The position numbers and the translations under genes are program-made. Positions 34,925-44,045 of a stretch of 64,000 nt of DNA are shown here, one piece after another; position 1 is the stretch's first letter, and every line of letters starts with the position of its first letter. The notes under the pieces were generated by a model. It saw only the letters and a list, made by a program, of their open reading frames with translations, had not been told where the DNA came from and searched no databases. The stretch covers positions 248,001-312,000 of the forward strand of contig JABTBR010000001.1 of assembly GCA_013284265.1 (NCBI GenBank), in the 5' to 3' direction. The stretch is from Oxalobacteraceae bacterium (GTDB taxonomy: Bacteria > Pseudomonadota > Gammaproteobacteria > Burkholderiales > Burkholderiaceae_D).

Positions 34925-36046
34925 ATGGTGGGCATGCGTTTGGTGAGATTGCTGGGCATGGCGGGTGTGGGCGCGGCGGTGGCAATGGCCGTGGCACCGC
35001 AGGCGCACGCGGACGAGGAGAAAGTCCTCAACATCTATAACTGGTCGGACTACATCGCCGACGACACCATCAAGAACTTCGAAAAGGAAACGGGCATCAA
35101 GGTCCGTTACGATCTGTTCGACAACAACGAGATCCTCAATTCCAAGCTGGTGGCCGGCAAGTCGGGCTATGACATCGTGGTGCCAACCGCCCAGTGGGCC
35201 AAGCTGCAGATCGACGGCAAGCTGCTGCGCAAGCTGGACAAGAGCAAACTGAGCAATCTGTCGAATCTGGACCCGGAAATCCAGGCCAAGCTGGCCAAGA
35301 TCGATCCGAACAATGAATACCTGGTCGACTGGCTGTGGGGCTACACCACCGTGGGCATCAATGTGGCCAAGGTCAAGGCCGCGCTAGGCGGCATGCCAAT
35401 GCCGGACAATGCCTGGGAACTGATCTTCAATCCCAAGTACGCCGCCAAGCTGAAGTCCTGCGGCGTGTCCTTCCTCGATTCGCCGTCGGAAGTGTTGCCG
35501 GCCGCGCTGCTGTACCTGGGCAAGCCCGCCTATTCGACCGTGGCGGCCGACTACACCGAAGCGGGCAAGATGCTGCAGGCGATCCGCCCATCGGTGACCT
35601 TGTTCAGTTCCTCGGGTTATATCAATGACATGGCCAACGGCGCGCTGTGCGTGGCGCTGGGCTGGTCGGGTGACCTGAATATCGCGCGTCAGCGCGCCAT
35701 CGAAGCGAAGAACGGCAATGTGATCGAGGTGCTGATTCCAAAAACCTCGGCCGCGCTGATCTTCGACACCATGGCGATTCCGGCCGATGCGCCGCATCCG
35801 AACAATGCCCACCTGTGGATGAACTACATCATGCGTCCGCAAGTGCATGCGAGCCTGAGCAACAAGGTGTTCTACGCGAACCCGAACAAGGCCGGCATCA
35901 AGTTCGTGCGCAAGGATATCGCCGAGAACAAGAGCGTGTTCCTGTCCGACGCCGACAAGCAGCGCATGGCCGCACCAGAAGCGGTGCCGGCCGATATCCG
36001 CCGTTCGATCACGCGTATCTTCACCAAGTTCAAGACTGGCGTGTAA
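34925..36046 (+). CDS. polyamine (putrescine/spermidine) periplasmic binding protein, PotF type
   Basis: 373 residues. Signal peptide ends APQAHA before DEEK. The family start VLNIYNWSDYIADDTI, YDIVVPTAQWAKL, and GWSGDLNIARQRA match PotF/SpuD binding proteins of ABC importers. AAGGAGG lies upstream of the ATG. Permease and ATPase genes are not adjacent. A strong hairpin (36084-36125) follows the gene. Confidence 0.9.
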   Translation: MVGMRLVRLLGMAGVGAAVAMAVAPQAHADEEKVLNIYNWSDYIADDTIKNFEKETGIKVRYDLFDNNEILNSKLVAGKSGYDIVVPTAQWAKLQIDGKLLRKLDKSKLSNLSNLDPEIQAKLAKIDPNNEYLVDWLWGYTTVGINVAKVKAALGGMPMPDNAWELIFNPKYAAKLKSCGVSFLDSPSEVLPAALLYLGKPAYSTVAADYTEAGKMLQAIRPSVTLFSSSGYINDMANGALCVALGWSGDLNIARQRAIEAKNGNVIEVLIPKTSAALIFDTMAIPADAPHPNNAHLWMNYIMRPQVHASLSNKVFYANPNKAGIKFVRKDIAENKSVFLSDADKQRMAAPEAVPADIRRSITRIFTKFKTGV

Positions 36047-36083
36047 GAAGCTGCCGCTTCCCTGCGCGGCGCGCACGGCAAAA

Positions 36084-36125
36084 GGCGCCAGAGGCGGCAT
36101 CCTTCATGGATGCAGCGCTGGCGCC
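36084..36125 (+). terminator. hairpin after the polyamine-binding protein gene
   Basis: Outer arms GGCGCCAG / CTGGCGCC and inner arms GCATCC / GGATGC with a TTCAT loop. No T-run follows, so it could stabilise the mRNA end rather than terminate. Confidence 0.6.
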
Positions 36126-36147
36126 CGGGCTTCAATGAAGCACTGTG

Positions 36148-36270
36148 CTATTCGTGATAGCGGTCGATCAGTTTCGTTTTGCTGCCGCGCAGTTCCTCGA
36201 CAAGTTCATAAATAACCAGGGCGATCATGCCGCCGAAGATTCCCATGGTAAGCAGGGTAAACATGGTCAT
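36148..36270 (-). CDS. 40-residue single-pass membrane protein, unannotated class
   Basis: A short frame starting MTMFTLLTMGIFGGM, with a hydrophobic span to about residue 21, then the charged tail YELVEELRGS and KTKLIDRYHE. This looks like a one-pass inner-membrane protein with a cytoplasmic charged tail. It has its own promoter candidate (36316-36343) and a perfect inverted repeat over the -10. The ribosome site is weak (CTGGA before the first ATG; the ATG two codons later is an alternative). I do not recognise the family. Confidence 0.6.
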   Translation of the reverse strand: MTMFTLLTMGIFGGMIALVIYELVEELRGSKTKLIDRYHE

Positions 36271-36296
36271 TCCAGCCGTCTTGCGGCGGCCGCTCC

Positions 36297-36343
36297 CTAG
36301 AGTTGGTACATCTAAACTCTAGCAGATAGTTACCCGATTGCAA
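36297..36343 (-). promoter_or_regulatory. promoter and inverted repeat of the 40-residue membrane protein
   Basis: Minus strand: TTGCAA (36338-36343), 16-base spacer, TAGAGT (36316-36321). Overlapping it is CTAGAGTT-N10-AACTCTAG (36297-36322), a perfect 8+8 inverted repeat that could be an operator. Predicted leader about 40 bases. Confidence 0.5.
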
Positions 36344-36469
36344 GCTCAACGCTCGCAAATCGCGCGTAAATCCAACAGCGCGCAGCTCCAAACGACGGGT
36401 CGCCGCCAGCGAATGCATGGCGTGTCGCCGGCGCGGCAGTTTTTCGTTTGGCGTAGATCGTCTCCCAGC

Positions 36470-36937
36470 TTATTTCACCACCAGATCCCAGGACATCACG
36501 GCTTTCAGGTACAGGCTGCCCGGATCGTCCGCTTCGCGCTGGACGAACCACCAGACGCCGGCCTTCTTCACTTCCCATTCCTGCTCTTCGCCCGTCATCA
36601 GCAGGGCGGCGGTCTGGCCCAGCGTGGGCTGGTGGCCGACGATCAGCACGGCTTCGCGCGAGGTGGGCCAGTTGGCCGCGCGCAGCAGATCGTCCGGATC
36701 GGCGCCGGGCGCCAGGTCGGGATGCAGCTTGTATTTGCGGCCCAGCGCCTCGGCCGTCTGCAAGGTGCGCAGCGCGGGGCTGACCAGGATGCGGCAACTG
36801 TCCGGCAACTGCGAGGCCAGCCACTGGCCCATGCGGCGCGCCTGCTTCTGGCCTTTGGCGGTCAGCGCACGTTCCAAATCAGTCTGGCCGGGCGCGGGGT
36901 CCTCCGCTTCGGCATGCCGCCACAAGATCAGATCCAT
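36470..36937 (-). CDS. sixA: phosphohistidine phosphatase SixA
   Basis: 155 residues, histidine phosphatase fold. The catalytic RHG-type motif is WRHAEAE (His8), with LVSPALRTLQTAE and VGHQPTLGQ carrying the second histidine. SixA removes phosphate from phosphohistidine on HPt domains and, in E. coli, from the nitrogen phosphotransferase system. It lies 39 bases after ppk1 on the same strand, so it is probably co-transcribed. Confidence 0.9.
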   Translation of the reverse strand: MDLILWRHAEAEDPAPGQTDLERALTAKGQKQARRMGQWLASQLPDSCRILVSPALRTLQTAEALGRKYKLHPDLAPGADPDDLLRAANWPTSREAVLIVGHQPTLGQTAALLMTGEEQEWEVKKAGVWWFVQREADDPGSLYLKAVMSWDLVVK

Positions 36938-36976
36938 GCTGTTCTCCCGTCATATGGTGTGGTGCTCATTCCCCCG

Positions 36977-39103
36977 CTATTCGCCGGTGTCGCCGGCGTT
37001 CGTGCCCAGCAGTTGCATCAGATGGGACTGGGCCGAGAACGAGGGCTGGCGCGCGCGCGGCTTGCGGCGCTGATAGTGGCCATCCGCTTCCAGTTCCCAG
37101 GCGTTGCTATTGTCCTTCAGGTAAGGGTTCAAGCCTTCCGTGATCACGCGCCGTTTCAGCGCGCGGTCCAGCACGGGGAAGGCCACTTCGATACGGCGGA
37201 ACAGATTGCGGCTCATCCAGTCGGCGCTGGCCAGGATCACGTCGTGCTCCAGATCGTTGCGGAAATAATAGATGCGGCTATGTTCGAGGAAACGTCCGAT
37301 GATGGAGCGCACCCGGATATTGTCCGACAGGCCAGGCACGCCGGGTTTCAGCGTGCAAGCCCCGCGCACGATCAGATCGATCTTGACGCCATCGTTGGAC
37401 GCGGAATACAGCGCCCGTATCACCGATTCATCGACCAGCGCATTGATTTTCACAATAATACGCCCCGGCCGTCCGGCGCGCGCGATCCGCGCCTCATTGC
37501 GGATGGCCTTGACGATTTCATTCTGCAAGGCGAAGGGCGCCAGCCACAGGTGGCTGAGCTTGTGCGGCTTGGTCAGGCTGGTCAGGTGGATAAAGACTTC
37601 GTTGACCTCCTGGGCGATGCCGGGGTGGCAGGTCAGCAGGCCGAAATCGGTGTACAGCTTGGTCGTGGTGGGGTGGTAATTGCCGGTACCAAGGTGGGCG
37701 TAGTAGCGCAGCTGCTTGTCTTCGCGGCGTATCACCAGCGCGACCTTGGCATGGGTTTTCAGTCCCACCACGCCGTAGACCACCTGGGCGCCGGCCTGTT
37801 CCAGACGGTCGGCCCAGTTAATATTGGCTTCTTCATCGAAGCGCGCCTTCAGTTCCACGATCACCGTCACTTCCTTGCCGTGGCGGGCCGCCGTGATCAG
37901 CGAATCCATCAGGTCCGAATTCATGCCGGTGCGGTAAATCGTCTGCTTGATGGCGACGACGGCGGGATCGTTGGCGGCGCTGCGGATGAAATCGATGACG
38001 GTCTGGAAGGACTGGAAGGGATGGTGCAGCAGGATGTCGTGCTTCTTGAGCGTGGTGAAGATGTCGCCGTTGTTCTTCGGGGTGGCGCCCGCATAGCCGG
38101 CATAGAAAGGGTCGAAGCGCAAACTGGGCTGGTTGACCTGGTCGATCAGCTCGGACAGCCGGACCAGATTCACCGGGCCGTTGACCGCATACAGCCGGCT
38201 TTGCTCCAGTCCGAACTGGTCGAGCAGGAATTGCGACAGCTCGGGCGGACAATTCTTGGCCACTTCCAGCCGCACCGAGGTGCCGAACTGGCGGCCCTGC
38301 AATTCGCCCTTGAGGGCCTGGCGCAGGTTCTTGACCTCGTCCTCGTCGACCCACAGGTCGCTGTCGCGGGTGACCCGGAACTGCGAATAGGCGATCACCT
38401 GGCGGCCGGCGAACAGGTCCGAGATATGCGCGTGGATGATGGACGAGAGCAGGCAGAAGGAAATCCCGCCGCTGTCGGACAGGTGGTCGGGCAGGCGGAT
38501 CACGCGCGGCAGCACGCGCGGCGCCTTGACGATGGCGATCGCGGTGCCGCGCCCGAAGGCATCCTTGCCGGACAGGGCGACGATAAAGTTCAGACTCTTG
38601 TTGACCACCTGCGGGAAGGGGTGGGCCGGGTCCAGGCCGATCGGCGTGAGCAGGGGACGCACCTCCTGCTCGAAATATTCCTTGACCCAGGCGCGCTGGG
38701 CTTCATTGCGCTCGTTATGGCGCACCAGATGCACGCCCTTCGCTTGCAGCTGCGGCAGCACTGCCTGGTTCAATATCTCGTACTGGTGCGCGACGAGGGC
38801 GTGGCACTCGGTACTCACACGGTTCAGGGTGGCGACCAGGGCAGGGTGTTCGGTCAGGGCGCCGTTGACACTGGCGGCGGCCAGCAGGCTGGCGACGCGC
38901 ACTTCAAAGAATTCATCGAGGTTGCTGCTGGCAATACATAAATAGCGCAGGCGTTCGAGCAAGGGGATGGCCGGGTCTTCAGCCTGCGCGAGCACGCGCC
39001 GGTTGAACGCCAGCTGGGACAGTTCGCGGTCAAGAAAGATGGTTTGCTTCTGGAGGTCGGCGCGTTGGTCTGGCTTCATTGTTTTCTTGCTCACTTTGCT
39101 CAT
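36977..39103 (-). CDS. ppk: polyphosphate kinase 1
   Basis: Makes long-chain polyphosphate from ATP. 708 residues. Domain order N (RELSQLAFNRRVL), head, then C1/C2 with the catalytic region YAHLGTGNYHPTTTKLYTDFGL (in blocks; the histidine of NYHP is phosphorylated in the family) and FLEHSRIYYFRN. It is divergent from pstS, with Pho boxes in the shared spacer, so phosphate starvation should induce it. Confidence 0.96.
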   Translation of the reverse strand: MSKVSKKTMKPDQRADLQKQTIFLDRELSQLAFNRRVLAQAEDPAIPLLERLRYLCIASSNLDEFFEVRVASLLAAASVNGALTEHPALVATLNRVSTECHALVAHQYEILNQAVLPQLQAKGVHLVRHNERNEAQRAWVKEYFEQEVRPLLTPIGLDPAHPFPQVVNKSLNFIVALSGKDAFGRGTAIAIVKAPRVLPRVIRLPDHLSDSGGISFCLLSSIIHAHISDLFAGRQVIAYSQFRVTRDSDLWVDEDEVKNLRQALKGELQGRQFGTSVRLEVAKNCPPELSQFLLDQFGLEQSRLYAVNGPVNLVRLSELIDQVNQPSLRFDPFYAGYAGATPKNNGDIFTTLKKHDILLHHPFQSFQTVIDFIRSAANDPAVVAIKQTIYRTGMNSDLMDSLITAARHGKEVTVIVELKARFDEEANINWADRLEQAGAQVVYGVVGLKTHAKVALVIRREDKQLRYYAHLGTGNYHPTTTKLYTDFGLLTCHPGIAQEVNEVFIHLTSLTKPHKLSHLWLAPFALQNEIVKAIRNEARIARAGRPGRIIVKINALVDESVIRALYSASNDGVKIDLIVRGACTLKPGVPGLSDNIRVRSIIGRFLEHSRIYYFRNDLEHDVILASADWMSRNLFRRIEVAFPVLDRALKRRVITEGLNPYLKDNSNAWELEADGHYQRRKPRARQPSFSAQSHLMQLLGTNAGDTGE

Positions 39104-39162
39104 TATTTAATTCTAGCCTGAATCATTCATTGGCGCTTGTTATGGCGAAGTCTAGATGTCAA

Positions 39163-39183
39163 ATATGACAGCACGGTGACAAA
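39163..39183 (-). promoter_or_regulatory. Pho box facing ppk1
   Basis: Minus strand: TTGTCAC-CGTG-CTGTCAT, two direct half-sites 11 bases apart, matching the PhoB consensus of CTGTCAT repeats. Sits about 60 bases before the ppk1 start codon. Confidence 0.65.
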
Positions 39184-39282
39184 CCCTGTCACAAATGGCG
39201 CGAAAACCCCGTTCGGCATGTCACAAATGCGCGCAAACGCTGATTTCTGCTGGGGAAATGGCGTATTTCAACAAATATTTCA

Positions 39283-39317
39283 TATGTCATAAAGCTGTCA
39301 TATTCGGGACGTAGACT
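39283..39317 (+). promoter_or_regulatory. Pho box and -10 of the pst operon
   Basis: ATGTCAT-AAAG-CTGTCAT (39284-39301), an almost perfect tandem Pho box. TAGACT at 39312-39317 lies ten bases after it, the spacing of PhoB-activated promoters where the box replaces the -35. Leader about 38 bases. Confidence 0.88.
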
Positions 39318-39361
39318 GCGCAGCATCCTAAACAGATACCTTAACCCCCAAAGGACTTGAT

Positions 39362-40405
39362 ATGCGCATGAAACAGTTGTTGACCTCCCTGGTCGTTGGT
39401 GCTTCCGCCCTGATGGCCCTTTCCTCTGCCGCAGCCGCCGACATGACCGGCGCCGGCGCAACCTTCCCATACCCGATCTACGCCAAATGGGCGGAGACCT
39501 ACAAAGCCAGTACCGGCAACGGCCTGAACTACCAATCGGTCGGTTCCGGCGCCGGCATCAAGCAGATCAAAGCCAAGACCGTCGATTTCGGTGCATCCGA
39601 CATGCCGCTGAAGGCAGAGGATTTGGACGCCGAAGGCCTGATGCAGTTCCCTGCCATCATGGGCGGCGTGGTTACCGTGGTCAATCTGGAAGGCATCACC
39701 CCAGGCCAGATCAAGCTGACCGGCGCACTGGTGGGCGATATCTACCTGGGCAAGATCACCCAGTGGAATGCCCCTGAAATCGCGGCACTGAATCCTGGCG
39801 TGAAGCTGCCAGCGGTCGAAATCACCGTGGTGCATCGCGCCGACGGTTCGGGTACCTCCTTCCTGTTCACCGACTACCTGTCGAAAACCAATGCCGAATT
39901 CAAGACCAAGATCGGTGCCGGCACCGCGGTCAAATGGGCTGTGGGTGTAGGCGGCAAGGGTAACGAAGGCGTCGCCGCCAACGTGCAGCGTATCAAGGGT
40001 GCGATCGGCTATGTCGAGTGGGCTTATGCGAAGAAAAACAAGATGTCGCACACCCAGCTGAAAAACAAGGACGGCAACTTCATGCAGCCGGACGACGACT
40101 TCTTCAAGGCCGCCGCCGCCAATGCCGAGTGGACCAAGACCCCAGGCTTCGGCGTGGTGCTGACCGACCAGGCTGGTAAAACCTCCTGGCCGATCACCGG
40201 CGTGTCCTTCATCCTGATGCACAAGGTGCAGGCTGACGCGGCCAAGGGCAAGGAAGTGCTGAAGTTCTTCGACTGGGCGTACAAAAACGGTGGCGCCGCC
40301 GCTACCGAACTGGACTACGTACCACTGCCGGCTTCGGTCATCAAATTGGTCCAGGATTCCTGGAAAGCCAATCTGAAAGATGCCTCCGGCAAGGCCATCT
40401 ACTAA
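39362..40405 (+). CDS. pstS: phosphate-binding protein PstS
   Basis: Periplasmic high-affinity phosphate receptor of the Pst importer. 347 residues. Signal peptide ends SSAAAA before DMTGAG. Phosphate-contact motifs GAGATFPYPIYAKW, SVGSGAGIKQ and RADGSGTSFLF are intact. AAAGGA precedes the ATG. First gene of pstSCAB-phoU, behind a Pho box; a 91-base gap precedes pstC. Confidence 0.97.
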   Translation: MRMKQLLTSLVVGASALMALSSAAAADMTGAGATFPYPIYAKWAETYKASTGNGLNYQSVGSGAGIKQIKAKTVDFGASDMPLKAEDLDAEGLMQFPAIMGGVVTVVNLEGITPGQIKLTGALVGDIYLGKITQWNAPEIAALNPGVKLPAVEITVVHRADGSGTSFLFTDYLSKTNAEFKTKIGAGTAVKWAVGVGGKGNEGVAANVQRIKGAIGYVEWAYAKKNKMSHTQLKNKDGNFMQPDDDFFKAAAANAEWTKTPGFGVVLTDQAGKTSWPITGVSFILMHKVQADAAKGKEVLKFFDWAYKNGGAAATELDYVPLPASVIKLVQDSWKANLKDASGKAIY

Positions 40406-40496
40406 TAGGTGCACCCCCTTCGGTTCCGGCCGAGGGGGCTAGCCTGCTCCTCTCGACCGGGAAGAGCAGGCTAGCTGACATCCAAGAGACAACAAT

Positions 40497-41549
40497 ATGA
40501 GCGTCAATATGAGTACCCCGTTGATCAATAAGCAGGAGTCCGCACCCATCCCCGCCGCCAGCGCCTCGCGCCTGGCACAGGCCGAACAACTGGCCATGGC
40601 GGCGATGCAGAACACCATGCGCAAGCAGCGCCTGCAGGATTTCCTGTTCCACAAAATCACCATGACGTTCGCCCTGTCGGTACTGCTGGTACTGGTGGGC
40701 ATCATCGTTTCGCTGTTCATCGGTGCCTGGCCTGCGCTGAAGGAATTCGGCCCGGCCTTCATCACCACCGTCGAGTGGGACCCGGTCAACGACAAGTACG
40801 GCGCGCTGATCGCCATCGTCGGCACCCTGGCCACCTCGGGCATCGCGCTGCTGATCGCCTTCCCGGTCAGCTTCGGCATCGCCCTGTTCCTGACCGAGAT
40901 CTGCCCGGTCTGGCTGCGCCGTCCGCTGGGCACGGCGGTCGAGCTGCTGGCCGGTATTCCATCCATCATCTACGGCATGTGGGGCTTGTTCATCTTCGCG
41001 CCGCTGTTCGCCGACCATGTGCAGCCGGTGCTGAAAGCCTCGCTGGGCCAACTGCCCATCATCGGCCAGCTGTTCAACGGCCCGACCATGGGTATAGGTA
41101 TCCTGACCGCCGGCCTGATCCTGGCCGTGATGATCATTCCCTTCATCTCCTCGGTGATGCGCGATGTGTTCGAAATCGTGCCGGCCGTGCTGAAGGAATC
41201 GGCTTACGGCCTCGGTTGCACCCGCTGGGAAGTGGTGCGCAAGATCGTGCTGCCTTACACCAAGACCGGCGTGGTCGGCGGCGTCATGCTGGGCCTGGGC
41301 CGCGCGCTGGGCGAGACGATGGCCGTCACCTTCGTCATCGGCAATGCCAACAAGCTGTCGTGGTCGCTGTTCGCGGCCGGTAACTCGATCGCCTCCACCT
41401 TGGCCAACGAATTCGCCGAAGCCGAATCGCCGCTGCACGTGTCCTCGCTGTTCGCCCTGGCGCTGATCCTGTTCGCCATCACCTTTATCGTCCTGTCCGC
41501 CGCCAAGATCATGTTGGCCGGAATGTCCCGCAAGGAAGGCGTCAAATAA
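40497..41549 (+). CDS. pstC: phosphate ABC transporter permease PstC
   Basis: 350 residues, inner-membrane channel subunit. About 55 cytoplasmic residues precede six membrane segments. The ABC permease EAA-loop is [20 protein letters not shown]. The stop overlaps the pstA start by one base (TAATG), showing translational coupling. Confidence 0.96.
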   Translation: MSVNMSTPLINKQESAPIPAASASRLAQAEQLAMAAMQNTMRKQRLQDFLFHKITMTFALSVLLVLVGIIVSLFIGAWPALKEFGPAFITTVEWDPVNDKYGALIAIVGTLATSGIALLIAFPVSFGIALFLTEICPVWLRRPLGTAVELLAGIPSIIYGMWGLFIFAPLFADHVQPVLKASLGQLPIIGQLFNGPTMGIGILTAGLILAVMIIPFISSVMRDVFEIVPAVLKESAYGLGCTRWEVVRKIVLPYTKTGVVGGVMLGLGRALGETMAVTFVIGNANKLSWSLFAAGNSIASTLANEFAEAESPLHVSSLFALALILFAITFIVLSAAKIMLAGMSRKEGVK

Positions 41550-42412
41550 TGAGCCAAGCACCTGTTATGAATTCCGTCTACCGCAAGCGCCTGCTGTCGC
41601 ACCGCATCGGTATCGCGCTGTCGGTGGCGGCCATGTCGGTCGGCCTGATCGTGCTGATCTGGATCCTGGCGACCTTGCTGTTCAAGGGCTTCGGCGCCTT
41701 GAGCCTCGATATGTTCACCCAGACCACCCCGGCGCCCGGCAGCGAAGGCGGCGGCCTGATCAATGCCATCGTCGGCAGCCTGATGCTGGTTGGCCTGGCC
41801 ACCGCGATCAGCACCCCGATCGGCATCTTCGCCGGTATTTACCTGGCCGAATACGGCGAGGAAAACAAGCTGGCCAGCATCACCCGCTTCGTCACCGACA
41901 TCATGCTGTCGGCCCCGTCGATCGTGATCGGCCTGTTCGTCTACGCCCTGTATGTGGCCAACGTCAAGCACTTTTCCGGTTACGCCGGCACCATCGCGCT
42001 GGCCCTGATCGCCGTGCCGGTGGTGGTGCGCACCACCGACAATATGTTGCGGCTGGTGCCCAACAGCCTGCTCGAAGCGGCCTTCGCCCTCGGCGCGCCG
42101 CGCTGGAAAGTGGCCACCCTGGTGCGTCTGCGCGCCGTCAAGGCGGGCGTCGTGACCGGCGTGCTGCTGGCGCTGGCCCGCATCTCCGGCGAAACCGCGC
42201 CGCTGCTGTTCACCGCGCTGAACAACCAGTTCTTCAGCGCCGACATGAACCGTCCGATGGCCAATCTGCCGGTGGTGATCTACCAGTTCGCCATGAGCCC
42301 GTATGACAACTGGCGCGACCTGGCCTGGGGCGGCGCCTTGCTGGTGACCTTCAGCGTGCTGGCCCTGAACATCCTGTCGCGCACCCTGTTCAGCCAAAAA
42401 ATCCCGAATTGA
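41549..42412 (+). CDS. pstA: phosphate ABC transporter permease PstA
   Basis: 287 residues, six membrane segments, second channel subunit. The EAA-loop is EAAFALGAPRWKVATLVRL, and ARISGETAPLLFTAL follows, typical of PstA. Starts on the last base of pstC. Confidence 0.96.
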   Translation: MSQAPVMNSVYRKRLLSHRIGIALSVAAMSVGLIVLIWILATLLFKGFGALSLDMFTQTTPAPGSEGGGLINAIVGSLMLVGLATAISTPIGIFAGIYLAEYGEENKLASITRFVTDIMLSAPSIVIGLFVYALYVANVKHFSGYAGTIALALIAVPVVVRTTDNMLRLVPNSLLEAAFALGAPRWKVATLVRLRAVKAGVVTGVLLALARISGETAPLLFTALNNQFFSADMNRPMANLPVVIYQFAMSPYDNWRDLAWGGALLVTFSVLALNILSRTLFSQKIPN

Positions 42413-42437
42413 ACGACACTGAGAAAAGCGATCGATA

Positions 42438-43235
42438 ATGAATACGCAACTGACCCAAGAGCACGCCGCCAAGAACAAGATCGGCAAGACCATCGAGATA
42501 GCCGGGCTGAACTTCTTCTACGGTAAGACCCAGAGCCTGACCAACGTCAACCTGGACATCCACGACAAGCAGGTGACGGCCTTCATCGGCCCTTCCGGCT
42601 GTGGCAAGTCGACGCTGCTGCGCACCCTGAACCGCATGTATGACCTGTATCCCGGCCAGCGCGCCGAAGGCAGCATCATGTACCGCGGCCGCAATATCCT
42701 GGAAGCCGATCAGGACGTGAACATGCTGCGCGCCAAGGTCGGCATGGTGTTCCAGAAACCGACCCCGTTCCCGATGTCAATCTACGACAATATCGCCTTC
42801 GGCGTGCGCCTGTATGAAGACCTGTCCAAGGGCGAGATGGATGAGCGCGTCGAATGGGCGCTGAAAAAAGCCGCGCTGTGGGGCGAAGTCAAAGACAAGC
42901 TGAGCAAGAGCGGCCTGAGCCTGTCGGGCGGCCAGCAGCAGCGCCTGTGCATCGCGCGCGGCGTGGCGGTGAAGCCGGACGTGCTGCTGCTCGACGAGCC
43001 GACCTCGGCGCTCGATCCGATCTCGACCTCGAAAGTGGAAGAACTGATCAGCGAACTGAAGCAGGATTACACCATCGCCATCGTTACCCACAATATGCAG
43101 CAGGCCGCGCGCTGCTCCGACTACACCGCCTATATGTACCTGGGCGAGCTGGTCGAGTTCGGCGAGACGGACCAGATCTTCATGAATCCGGCCCGCAAGG
43201 AAACCCAGGATTACATTACCGGCCGTTTCGGCTAA
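42438..43235 (+). CDS. pstB: phosphate import ATPase PstB
   Basis: 265 residues. Walker [11 protein letters not shown]-loop [13 protein letters not shown], signature [13 protein letters not shown], Walker [13 protein letters not shown] and the switch histidine in IVTHNMQQA are all present. Drives phosphate uptake with PstC and PstA. phoU follows after 22 bases. Confidence 0.97.
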   Translation: MNTQLTQEHAAKNKIGKTIEIAGLNFFYGKTQSLTNVNLDIHDKQVTAFIGPSGCGKSTLLRTLNRMYDLYPGQRAEGSIMYRGRNILEADQDVNMLRAKVGMVFQKPTPFPMSIYDNIAFGVRLYEDLSKGEMDERVEWALKKAALWGEVKDKLSKSGLSLSGGQQQRLCIARGVAVKPDVLLLDEPTSALDPISTSKVEELISELKQDYTIAIVTHNMQQAARCSDYTAYMYLGELVEFGETDQIFMNPARKETQDYITGRFG

Positions 43236-43257
43236 GCCCAACGACTAGGAGAGCAAC

Positions 43258-43962
43258 ATGATAGGCGAGCATTCATCCAAGCAGTACGATAACGAATTAG
43301 AAGCAATCCGCTCCAAGGTATTGCTGATGGGCGGCATCGTCGAGACCCAGTTCCTCGACGCCATGACCTGCTTCCGCATCGGCAATCCCGAGCGCGCCGA
43401 TCGCGTGATCCGCGAAGACGACAGCGTCAATCAGCTCGAAGTACAGCTGGACGACGCCTGCAGCCACCTGATCGTGCGCCGCCAGCCGGCCGCCAACGAC
43501 CTGCGCACCATCATGGCCACCATCAAGGTGATCACCGACCTGGAGCGCATCGGCGACGAGGCCACCAAGATCGCGCGCACCGCCAAGAGCCTGCACGGCC
43601 GCGGCGCCGTGACCGTGAATCACTATGAAATGGTGCGCGGCATCGCCAACAGCGCCAGCGACATGCTGCACGATGCGCTCGACGCCTTCGCCCGCAACGA
43701 CGGCAAGCAGGCCTTGCAGCTGATCGCCCAGGACGCCGTGATCGACCACGAATTCCGTTCCATCATGCGCAACCTGATTACGTTTATGATGGAAGATCCG
43801 CGCACCATCTCGGCCGCGCTGGACACGCTGTGGGTGGCCAAGGCGATCGAACGGATCGGCGACCATGCCAAAAACATCGCCGAATACGTGATTTATGTGG
43901 TCGAAGGGCGCGACATCCGCCACACCAAAACGCTGCCTTTGCCGGACGACGCAGCGCAATAA
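43258..43962 (+). CDS. phoU: phosphate signalling regulator PhoU
   Basis: 234 residues, two three-helix bundles. Each has the metal-binding pattern E/D-x3-D: ITDLERIGDEATKIA and VAKAIERIGDHAKNIAEYV. Links Pst transport activity to PhoR and damps the Pho response when phosphate is plentiful. Followed by a hairpin (43981-44010), then phoB. Confidence 0.96.
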   Translation: MIGEHSSKQYDNELEAIRSKVLLMGGIVETQFLDAMTCFRIGNPERADRVIREDDSVNQLEVQLDDACSHLIVRRQPAANDLRTIMATIKVITDLERIGDEATKIARTAKSLHGRGAVTVNHYEMVRGIANSASDMLHDALDAFARNDGKQALQLIAQDAVIDHEFRSIMRNLITFMMEDPRTISAALDTLWVAKAIERIGDHAKNIAEYVIYVVEGRDIRHTKTLPLPDDAAQ

Positions 43963-43980
43963 CAGGTGCATCGAGTATGG

Positions 43981-44010
43981 GCCGTGGCGCCACGCAGGCC
44001 ACGGCGGTTT
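43981..44010 (+). terminator. terminator-like hairpin between phoU and phoB
   Basis: GCCGTGGC-N9-GCCACGGC, perfect 8+8 stem, followed by GGTTTT. It separates pstSCAB-phoU from phoBR. Confidence 0.65.
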
Positions 44011-44037
44011 TGAGCAAGCCGCTACCGCACTTATAAT
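44010..44037 (+). promoter_or_regulatory. phoB promoter, predicted leaderless transcript
   Basis: TTGAGC (44010-44015), 16-base spacer, consensus TATAAT (44032-44037). The phoB ATG is at 44046, only eight bases after the -10, so transcription should begin one to three bases before it. No ribosome site is present before the ATG. Confidence 0.7.
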
Positions 44038-44045
44038 AAAGAAAT

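Noticed and set aside
36338..38941. An 867-codon plus-strand frame across sixA and ppk1
   Set aside because: Antisense shadow of two recognised enzymes, with no motif or export signal of its own.
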